5,113 bases of DNA, taken from the NCBI GenBank assembly GCA_018399855.1, contig JAGYNX010000160.1:1-5113 (forward strand). The letters run 5' to 3'. The stretch's first letter is position 1, and every line of letters starts with the position of its first letter. The stretch is from Spirochaetota bacterium. Lineage in GTDB: Bacteria > Spirochaetota > UBA4802 > UB4802. This document shows positions 1-5,113 of this stretch, in pieces. The notes beneath the pieces were generated by a model that saw only the letters and a program-made list of their open reading frames with translations, searched no databases and was not told the DNA's origin. The translations under genes and the position numbers were made by a program.

Positions 1-98
1 AACTTGACGGTTTATATGATGAGCTTGACATGCTGATGGAAAAGCGTGATAGTGAATCCAGTTGTTTCCAGGAAGAGCTTGATAATCTCGAGCAATAA
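1..98 (+). CDS. C-terminal end of an unidentified protein (partial, enters from the left)
   Basis: One frame is open from the left edge (first full codon at 3) to a TAA at 96-98, giving 31 residues. The tail is strongly acidic and looks helical (LYDELDMLMEKRD, then FQEELDNLEQ), so it may be the end of a coiled coil. I cannot identify the protein. Its stop lies 22 bp before the nuclease gene on the same strand, so it is probably the upstream member of the same operon. Only the open frame, the acidic helical composition and the spacing support it. Confidence 0.6.
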   Translation, partial: LDGLYDELDMLMEKRDSESSCFQEELDNLEQ

Positions 99-120
99 AA
101 AAAACGGCAGGAGTTCTTAG

Positions 121-1197
121 ATGAAACTGGCCATTACCGCGGATGTACACATCAATTCCGAGAAACCTGAAAGGCTTGAAAATTTTACACATATATTGCA
201 AAGCATAGAAAAAAGCGGCATCAACAGGCTGATCGTGGCAGGCGACCTGTGTGATGACGAATCTGACGCGCCAATTTTGCTGGATACATGCCTGAAAGAA
301 CATCCTGGTGTTGAGGTGCTTGCCATTCCTGGCAATCATGATTATTTCCTGGCCAATCGTCTTTTCAGTGCCCCCAACATAAAGGTATTTGAAAAACCAC
401 AGGTGAGTAACATCGGAGGAAGAAACTTTCTGTTTCTCCCCTACAGTGACGGAGAGACAATGGGTGGTATAATAGAAAAATCTGGCCTGCAGACAGGGCT
501 CGAACCCGATGGGTGGATGCTGATTTCCCACGGGGATTACGGCCGAATAAACCGTGAGGCCTCAGGGCATGAGTTGGGATATTTCCCCCTTGCCGGGAAT
601 GACATTGAACTGTTCAGGCCCAAAAAAGTGATACTGGGTCATATTCATCTACCCGGCCCGGTATCTGAAACCGTTGTCTATACGGGATCCCCATGGCCGT
701 TGGATATCAATGAAACCGGCCAGCGACGCATCCTTGTGCTGGATACCGAGACCGGTCACCTTGAACCGCTGCCCCTTACCGGCACGCCGGTGTATGCTCG
801 TATTAACTGTGTTATTATACCCGATGGAAATGAACAGCAGCAGCTTGAGCAGCAGATTGCCAGGGCTGTTAAAAAAGAAAAGGCCCTGTATTCTGGTAAA
901 AACTTATTTGAAAAACTCGTTGTTCGGGTTCAATGCAGGGGATACAGCACCAGCCGGGATACAATAGAAAAACAGGTTACAGATGTACTGCAGTCTCATG
1001 GTATCAATCACGAACAGGTAGATATAATTGATATTGACCAACTGCGGGTGGCGGACAATGAAGAACACCTTGTGCTGGCAGCCAGGGTAACAGAATATAT
1101 ACAGTCCCTGAACATGTCGGGAAGGGACACTGAAACCATTGAAGCGTTACGCCCGGAGATTACCGCCCGGGCGTACCGGATACTATTCGGGAGTTGA
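121..1197 (+). CDS. SbcD/Mre11/YhaO-like metallophosphoesterase (DNA repair exonuclease subunit)
   Basis: A 358-residue calcineurin-like metallophosphoesterase. The family's metal-binding motifs appear in order: DVH (D8, H10), GD (41-42), GNHD (71-74), SHGD (H137) and GHIH (173-176), followed by TGSPWPLD near 188-195, which resembles the conserved GS-P stretch after the last motif in Mre11/SbcD. Known family members use two metal ions, usually Mn, to cut DNA ends and pair with an SMC-like ATPase. The region after about 230 is a less conserved C-terminal part that probably contacts the partner. The start is chosen because AGGAG (109-113) sits 7 bases before the ATG. The stop is 10 bp before the ATPase gene, so the two are probably co-translated. 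There is no signal peptide; the protein should be cytoplasmic and reach the membrane only through its partner. All catalytic motifs are present. The substrate is inferred; other phosphoesterase roles are possible but unlikely given the neighbour. Confidence 0.9.
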   Translation: MKLAITADVHINSEKPERLENFTHILQSIEKSGINRLIVAGDLCDDESDAPILLDTCLKEHPGVEVLAIPGNHDYFLANRLFSAPNIKVFEKPQVSNIGGRNFLFLPYSDGETMGGIIEKSGLQTGLEPDGWMLISHGDYGRINREASGHELGYFPLAGNDIELFRPKKVILGHIHLPGPVSETVVYTGSPWPLDINETGQRRILVLDTETGHLEPLPLTGTPVYARINCVIIPDGNEQQQLEQQIARAVKKEKALYSGKNLFEKLVVRVQCRGYSTSRDTIEKQVTDVLQSHGINHEQVDIIDIDQLRVADNEEHLVLAARVTEYIQSLNMSGRDTETIEALRPEITARAYRILFGS

Positions 1198-1201
1198 GGA
1201 G
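1197..1201 (+). promoter_or_regulatory. Shine-Dalgarno site fixing the start of the YhaN-like ATPase
   Basis: AGGAG begins at the last base of the nuclease stop codon and lies 6 bases before the ATG at 1208. The same frame is open back to an ATG at 1139, but that start would overlap the nuclease gene by 59 bp and add 23 residues ahead of the conserved N-terminal strand. The site supports 1208 and suggests that translation of the two genes is coupled. Confidence 0.8.
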
Positions 1202-1207
1202 AGAACA

Positions 1208-3325
1208 ATGCCGGTGCATATAACCAGGATATCAATGCAGGGCTGTGGACCTGTAAAAGACATGGAAGCTGACCTTTCTCCCCTGACGCTGGTGTACGCG
1301 GGCAATGAACGGGGGAAGACCACCCTTGTTGAGAATATGCTGGCCTCACTTTTCAAAGATCAGAAGGACGGCATGTATCCCGGGGTGCGGGGGGACAGTT
1401 TCATAGGTCGCAGCCAGGTAACCGTGTCAATAAACGGAAATAAACCCGAAACCTTTACACCGGGAAACCGCAAGAAAACGCTGGACGATATCCTGGAAAA
1501 GGGAGGGGTTTCACTACCGAAAAGCCTCTTTAACCTGCTTTTCGTACGGGGTGCCCAGCTTGAAATAGTGCCGGGGTATGGGGGCATTGACCGAAGGGCA
1601 ATCAAGAACCTTCTATCCAGGCAATACGTGTACGATGCCATCCTCGATCGGCTGGAACCGGAGATACACTATACCAAAATTGAAGATGGCCGCATCAAGC
1701 CTGACCGGAAGAATGGAAAGTATTACAAGATGTATGACAATACTGAAGCGTTAAAGAAGGCCGAAGACCTGTCACGTGAATTCCATAACACTCTTTCACA
1801 AACACGCATGGTAAAGCTGAACAGCAGGCTTAAAAGCCTTTCAGAACGTATGCGAAAGATGGACCAGGCAAAGCGGCACCACGCGTATTTGCTGAAGAAG
1901 GAATCCGATCAGCTGCAGGCATCACTGTCATCCATGAATGAAAAGGAAATTGACCGCCTTGAAGATTCCATCCGGGAGTATTCACGATTGAAAAACCAGG
2001 TACAGGATATGAACAGCAGGCTCAAAAAGTTTGGCAACCTGGAGCATGATATTCGATGGCTTGAAGAAGCAGAAAGGGAATACCAGCAGTGCCTTTCGCG
2101 GTCTTTTAACCGGTGGCAGGTTGTCTTCCTGGTTGTTACCATGGTGGCCATGCTGTCAGCCTTACTGTCATTTTATTTTTTGCCGAAGATGCTTTTCCCC
2201 TTTTTGGGAATATCATCCATATCTCTTTTACTTGCACTGATGTTTTCATTTGTCTTTCGTGGTGAGTTCACACCTGCCGCGGCACGAACCACGATGGAAA
2301 GTATAGAAAATGATTTTAATTCCAGGTATGGCACTCCCCTTATATCTATAGCTGATTTTCGGGCGTTGAGATCGGGGTTGGAACAGAAAGCGGGTCAAAA
2401 ACAGGCACTTGAAGAGAGCGCGCGGCTTTCCCGTGAAAACGCCCGTGCCCTTGAAAGTGAAATCCCCCTGCGCATGGCGTCCCTGCAGGCGGGTGACGTG
2501 CCCCTTGAGAAGGCACCTGTTGTGCTGCAGCAGAGAAAGCAGCAGGTACAGAAAGAAAAGAACAGGCTGGCAGAATGCCGCTCACAACTGCAGATGCTGA
2601 ATGTACCGGAGAATGAACACAGCCAGCAGCCTGCAGATGAAACATATTCACCCGCTGCCGAAGCATCTATTCGCAAAGAGATGGAACAGTGCCGTGAAGA
2701 CCTCGAGAAAGAGCGGCAGGGTTTCGAAATACTTTTACGAAAGCTTTCTGATGTGGTGGGCTCTGACACTGCCCATTCGGGTTCTCTTGAAGCAATATCA
2801 GAAAAACTTGATGAAGTGATCACACAACTGTACCGCGAACGGAGCGAAGCCTACGCCGAGATCGTTGCCGGGGTAGCGGTTCGCGACGTTATTGCTGACT
2901 TTCAGAAAGAAGAAGACTCGCAGATTGAAGAATACATGAACGATCCCTCCATTACCCGCTCACTGGAGAAACTTACCGGAAGGTATACGAACATACACCT
3001 TGACGGGGACAGTATTCGTGTGGGTGACGGTACTATATCCTATCCGCTGGAAGAACTATCAACCGGCGCCAGGGAGCAGGTGCTGATGGCCCTTCGCGTG
3101 GGAATGGCGACCCGTATATCAGGTGCGGATTCACTTTTTCTTCTGCTTGACGATGCCTTCCAATACTCCGACTGGACACGCCGGCAGAATCTCGTGGAAC
3201 AGTCGGTTACCCTTGTTGAAGACGGGTGGCAGGTCATCTACTTAACCATGGATGACGATATACGGGACAGGTTTCTAGAAGCAGGTGAGACCATGAGTGA
3301 GAATTTTACAATGATCACCCTTTAA
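1208..3325 (+). CDS. YhaN-like/Rad50-like AAA ATPase with a membrane hairpin in its coiled coil
   Basis: A 705-residue SMC-like ATPase. The N-terminal lobe carries a P-loop, AGNERGKTT (31-39). Coiled-coil stretches follow (about 185-300). Two hydrophobic helices (about 304-325 and 329-350), joined by a very short turn with LPKM, form a membrane hairpin ending in FRGE. A second helical, Q/E/K-rich region runs to about 560. The C-terminal lobe has LTGRY (589-593), the ABC-type signature LSTGAREQ (617-624), Walker B FLLLDD (644-649) and a closing strand VIYLTMDD (676-683). This architecture matches the YhaN type, which pairs with a YhaO-type nuclease, and such a nuclease gene sits 10 bp upstream. 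The expected role is ATP-driven gating of the nuclease on DNA at the inner face of the membrane. It is shorter than Bacillus YhaN, mainly in the coiled coil. Two motif positions are unusual: the first P-loop glycine is Ala31, and the usual H-loop histidine position is Met681. No CXXC zinc hook is present. Its 3' end overlaps the convergent kinase remnant by 11 bp. Confidence 0.88.
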   Translation: MPVHITRISMQGCGPVKDMEADLSPLTLVYAGNERGKTTLVENMLASLFKDQKDGMYPGVRGDSFIGRSQVTVSINGNKPETFTPGNRKKTLDDILEKGGVSLPKSLFNLLFVRGAQLEIVPGYGGIDRRAIKNLLSRQYVYDAILDRLEPEIHYTKIEDGRIKPDRKNGKYYKMYDNTEALKKAEDLSREFHNTLSQTRMVKLNSRLKSLSERMRKMDQAKRHHAYLLKKESDQLQASLSSMNEKEIDRLEDSIREYSRLKNQVQDMNSRLKKFGNLEHDIRWLEEAEREYQQCLSRSFNRWQVVFLVVTMVAMLSALLSFYFLPKMLFPFLGISSISLLLALMFSFVFRGEFTPAAARTTMESIENDFNSRYGTPLISIADFRALRSGLEQKAGQKQALEESARLSRENARALESEIPLRMASLQAGDVPLEKAPVVLQQRKQQVQKEKNRLAECRSQLQMLNVPENEHSQQPADETYSPAAEASIRKEMEQCREDLEKERQGFEILLRKLSDVVGSDTAHSGSLEAISEKLDEVITQLYRERSEAYAEIVAGVAVRDVIADFQKEEDSQIEEYMNDPSITRSLEKLTGRYTNIHLDGDSIRVGDGTISYPLEELSTGAREQVLMALRVGMATRISGADSLFLLLDDAFQYSDWTRRQNLVEQSVTLVEDGWQVIYLTMDDDIRDRFLEAGETMSENFTMITL

Positions 3326-3614
3326 CTTGCTCGCCCTTCGGTAGTGTTACGGTGAATCGCGCCCATTCACCGGGTTCAGATTCAACGCTGATCGAACCAT
3401 TGTGTTTCTCTATTATGGAGTTGCAGATGAATAGGCCAAGTCCTGATCCTTTTACGCTTTCGGTTCCCTTCTGCTTTAACCTGCTGAATTTCTTGAAAAG
3501 TTTTTCTTCAACATCCTCTTTGGATATACCAACCCCCCTGTTGAATACTGAGAATACGCATTTTTCGTTCTCTTCTTTTACATCAACCTTGATAGCGGTA
3601 TCTTTCGTTCCGTT
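3315..3614 (-). pseudogene. Histidine kinase, C-terminal half of the HATPase domain (remnant)
   Basis: The frame after a TGA at 3617-3615 encodes 99 residues up to a TGA at 3317-3315. It shows the second half of a sensor kinase ATP-binding domain: NRGVGI (25-30, the G1 box in its N-x-G form), FKKFSRL (40-46, F box) and GSGLGLFI (56-63, G2 box), then the usual final strands ISVESEPGEWARFTV and a short tail. The N box, the dimerisation/phospho-acceptor helix and any sensor domain are absent. The frame has no ATG and no ribosome binding site, so it cannot be an independent gene. Upstream the sequence changes abruptly, near 3605, into the start of a hydrogenase maturation protease. The C-terminus is complete and shows no internal damage. 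The natural gene would be a two-component sensor kinase convergent with the ATPase gene; its signal is unknown. Confidence 0.82.
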
Positions 3615-3687
3615 TCAGGTAGTTTCCCATTCCCACGATGCAGGTGGGCCTGGAGAGTACCTGTCGTATTTCTTCGATTCTTGACAT
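3583..3687 (-). pseudogene. Hydrogenase maturation protease, N-terminal fragment (HycI/HyaD/FrhD family)
   Basis: An ATG at 3687-3685 shares its A with the TAA stop of the gamma subunit (TAATG), a typical coupled operon start. The reading frame gives 34 residues: a short helix, then CIVGMGNYLKRNE, which fits the N-terminal strand and G-(I/M)-GN-x-L-x-x-(D/N) motif of the endopeptidases that trim the large subunit of [NiFe] hydrogenases. After about residue 28 the sequence becomes out-of-frame histidine kinase DNA and stops at 3585-3583. The rest of the protease (normally about 150 residues), including its remaining nickel-sensing acidic and histidine residues, is missing, so it cannot work. 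The family call rests on a short motif, but the operon position beside a hydrogenase-type subunit supports it. A weak GGGGA lies 9 bases before the ATG. Confidence 0.6.
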
Positions 3688-4157
3688 TATATCTGTTCCC
3701 CAAGGGTCTTGATCTGCCTGTAGGTGTACACCGGCCCGTCAGTGCACACCAGGGTTTGGCCGATGCCGCAATGCTGACACTTCCCCACGCCGCATTTCAT
3801 GTGGCGTTCCAGGATTGAGATGATGTGTTCGTCGCTGATGCCCCTGTCCATCATCTCCTTGATGACGGCGTTGAACATGATTGGGGGGCCGCAGACGAAG
3901 GCAACGGTGTCATCCACCGGCAATTCCATCTTGTCAAGCAGGGTGGTGATGATACCGCTGTGTCCCTTCCAGTCGGGTGTGGGGTTGTCTACGGTGATGA
4001 ATGTCTCGAACCCGTCGATGTTCTGCCATTCTTCAAGGTTGTAACTGTACATGAGGTCATCCGGTGATCGTGATCCGTACATGAGTATGATACGGCCGAA
4101 GTTTTCCCGATGCTGCAGCACGTTCACGATGGACGATCGCAGCGGGATAAGACCGAT
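3687..4157 (-). pseudogene. Hydrogenase/sulfite reductase gamma-type FAD/NAD(P)-binding subunit, N-terminally truncated
   Basis: This is the C-terminal part of the PyrK/AsrB/HydG family, the subunit that passes electrons between NAD(P)H, FAD and an iron-sulfur centre in sulfhydrogenases, anaerobic sulfite reductase and dihydroorotate dehydrogenase. Visible in order are GLIPLRS (start of the NAD-binding fold after the usual GGIG), LMYGSRSPDDL, VTVDNPTPDWKG-like residues (ITVDNPTPDWKGHSG), VCGPPIM and the C-terminal 2Fe-2S site, CGVGKCQHC followed by VCTDGPV, with all four cysteines. The hydrogenase gamma version fits best, since a hydrogenase protease start follows directly. The stop is a true one (TAA, 3689-3687). 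What is missing is the whole N-terminal FAD-binding barrel, about 110-130 residues; in its place the frame runs into a 4Fe-4S motif from another protein and stays open to about 4271. No start codon with a ribosome binding site is visible, and the GTG at 4196 cuts through the iron-sulfur motif. A short protein might be made but could not bind FAD normally. Confidence 0.82.
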
Positions 4158-4205
4158 ATCTTCGGGGCATACCCAGGCGCATCGTCCGCATCCCACGCAT
4201 CCCGG
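4155..4205 (-). pseudogene. Isolated 4Fe-4S ferredoxin motif from a lost electron-transfer subunit
   Basis: About 16 codons encode GCVGCGRCAWVCPEDI, a textbook CxxCxxCxxxCP 4Fe-4S ligand set, in the same frame as the truncated gamma subunit. It is flanked on the upstream side by the end of a molybdopterin-binding domain in a different frame, and on the downstream side directly by the NAD-binding fold of the gamma subunit. In group 3 hydrogenase and sulfite reductase operons a ferredoxin-like beta subunit (HydB/AsrA) commonly lies just before gamma, so this is most simply a scrap of that gene. The assignment to a beta subunit is inference from position; the motif itself is clear. Confidence 0.6.
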
Positions 4206-4490
4206 ATAAAGTAGGGGATATACGCCCGCCCGGGGGCCACTTCGTCGGATACTTTCGCCATGATTTCCATATCACCACCTGCCGAAACTACCCTGACGGA
4301 CCAGCGGTCACGCACATCCAGGTTTTTCGCGTCATCCGGGTGGATCTCCACGTATCCGTCAGGGTACAGCAGGAGAGTAGCGTTGTACTCTCGTAAGGGT
4401 ATATGGGTTTTGTGCATCAGGTTGTTTTGATGCCGGTAGTGTTGTGCCTTACCCATCATAAGAAGGTAAGGAAACGTATCTGTTGCGGAT
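4199..4490 (-). pseudogene. Molybdopterin oxidoreductase, C-terminal dinucleotide-binding domain (fragment)
   Basis: About 97 codons in one frame match the C-terminal domain of molybdopterin oxidoreductases (FdhA/NuoG type): TFPYLLMMGKAQHYRH, where the cofactor-facing G-x-x-x-H-Y stretch sits, YVEIHPDDAKNLDVRD, the usual E-x-x-P-x-D-A-x-x-L-x-(I/V)-x-D motif, then RVVSAGGDMEIMAKVSDEVAPGRAYIPY, listed here as the terminal barrel. It continues the N-terminal piece at 4488-5113 but in a different frame, so the two were probably one gene before a deletion of roughly 100 bases. Downstream of about 4199 the frame runs on to a stop at 4124 through DNA that codes for other proteins in another frame, so that tail is not genuine. 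The domain normally binds the guanine dinucleotide arms of the cofactor. By itself it has no activity. Confidence 0.8.
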
Positions 4491-5113
4491 GGTACCGTCG
4501 GGATTACTGGTGTTGCATGGCCACTGCAGGCCGAATGAAGTTGAAAGGCGATCATAGGTGATTCCCGAGTATGTGGGTGTCAGCTGGCTTATCTCGTTCA
4601 TTACGTCTGAAGGTGACGAGTAGTTCCAGTTGGAGCCTGCCTTGTTTGCCATGGTCTGCAGCAGCTTCCAGTCCGGCATCACGCTAGCGTCCCCCTCTAT
4701 TTTTTTGCTTGAAAGCTGAACTCTGCGTTCGGTGTTGGTGTAGGTGCCGTCGGTTTCGATATAGCTTGTGATGGGAAGCACCACGTCTGCGAATTCCTGG
4801 AAGTCATTTCTGAAGGCGCCGATGTACACGATGTACTCAACCGAGTCAAGGCTGTCACGATACTTGATGATGCCGTCATCATGGTCGGTTACCACCAGGA
4901 GCACCTCGGCTTTCTGTATATCCTCGATAGAACCTGTCATGACGGGAAATCCCGTTCCCTCGTTCAGTACGTCAAGGCTGTTGCGATGTCCCGACTCGGT
5001 ATCGGTGCTGATATTGTTGGTGCCGAACACGGATCGTGCCATCTTCATGAACAGGTAATTTTCCTCGTTGGAGGAGCGGGGTGATGCGAGAAATGCCGTT
5101 TCGCCCGGGGCGT
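4449..5113 (-). pseudogene. NuoG/FdhA-like molybdopterin oxidoreductase, partial (enters from the right edge)
   Basis: The frame is open from the right edge (first codon at 5111) and gives 220 residues to a TAA at 4451-4449. The start, ETAFLASPRSSNEENYLF, followed by GTNNI and SIEDIQKAEVLLVV, is the core of the molybdopterin oxidoreductase fold of NuoG-like and formate dehydrogenase-like subunits. After that come FADVVLPITSYIETDGTYTNTERRVQ, PDWKLLQTMANKAG, ISQLTPTYSGITYDRL and GLQWPCNTSNPDGT, all conserved in order in this family. Between the first and second blocks about 150-200 residues that usually lie there are absent, so an in-frame loss near 4875-4895 is likely. Near 4488 the homologous sequence leaves this frame, and the last dozen or so codons to the stop are spurious. 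In the organism it would carry electrons in an NAD-linked hydrogenase or formate dehydrogenase complex. Whether it is a catalytic formate dehydrogenase or a NuoG-type electron conduit cannot be judged, because the N-terminus lies outside the window. Confidence 0.78.

Noticed and set aside
1139..1207. Longer start for the ATPase at the ATG of 1139.
   Set aside because: It would overlap the nuclease gene and add 23 basic residues unlike the family's N-terminus; AGGAG at 1197-1201 favours 1208.
3615..3617. TGA in the kinase frame read as selenocysteine.
   Set aside because: The codons before it are not kinase-like, since they are the protease start read out of frame, so reading through would not restore a protein.
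3352..3684. Plus-strand open frame of 110 codons over the gap after the ATPase gene.
   Set aside because: It is the shadow of the kinase remnant on the other strand, which shows real G1, F and G2 boxes; the plus frame has no recognisable motif.
4194..4196. GTG as a real start for the truncated flavoprotein.
   Set aside because: The first cysteine of the 4Fe-4S motif lies just before it, and no ribosome binding site precedes it, so it is not a natural start.
4124..4198. Tail of the molybdopterin-domain frame beyond the fragment.
   Set aside because: The DNA here codes for the ferredoxin motif and flavoprotein in another frame; the tail is unlike any molybdopterin protein end.
4057..4278. Third minus-strand frame of 73 codons.
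   Set aside because: It lies over better-supported frames, is rich in Arg and Pro, and has no motif.
1..5113. CRISPR arrays, tRNA or rRNA genes, insertion sequences, long inverted repeats.
   Set aside because: Looked for on both strands by eye; no regular repeats, transposase motifs or RNA gene signatures seen.

Overview
The window holds two intact plus-strand genes on the left and a run of broken minus-strand redox genes on the right, which converge at about 3315-3325. The gene content (flavin/2Fe-2S hydrogenase gamma-type subunit, molybdopterin oxidoreductase, hydrogenase maturation protease start) points to an anaerobe of moderate GC with good AGGAG ribosome binding sites. The sequence alone does not tell me whether it is a bacterium or an archaeon.

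Left part (1-3325, plus strand): the acidic tail of an unidentified protein, then a calcineurin-like nuclease of the SbcD/Mre11/YhaO type (121-1197), then a Rad50/SbcC-like ATPase of the YhaN type (1208-3325). The spacing is tight (22 bp, then 10 bp) and both starts have clear Shine-Dalgarno sequences, so this is an operon. The ATPase carries a two-helix membrane hairpin inside its coiled coil, at the place where Rad50 has its zinc hook. The pair is therefore best read as a membrane-tethered nuclease/ATPase DNA-processing complex, and both genes look complete.

Right part (3315-5113, minus strand, read from high to low coordinates): a NuoG/FdhA-like molybdopterin oxidoreductase piece that enters from beyond the window (5113 to about 4488); its C-terminal dinucleotide-binding domain in another frame (about 4490 to 4199); a bare 4Fe-4S cysteine motif (about 4205 to 4155); the C-terminal two thirds of a hydrogenase/sulfite-reductase gamma-type subunit (about 4157 to 3687); the first 28 or so residues of a hydrogenase maturation protease starting in a TAATG overlap (3687 to about 3605); and the C-terminal half of a histidine kinase ATPase domain (about 3614 to 3315). 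Each piece is recognisable and in good condition, but each is cut off abruptly where the next begins.

The right side thus looks like a normal redox operon followed by a sensor kinase gene from which several internal blocks have been removed. Either this is real deletion-driven decay, or the assembly has collapsed at several points. The sequence cannot decide between these, and the junctions are the main thing to check. I saw no tRNA, rRNA, CRISPR array, insertion sequence or convincing terminator.
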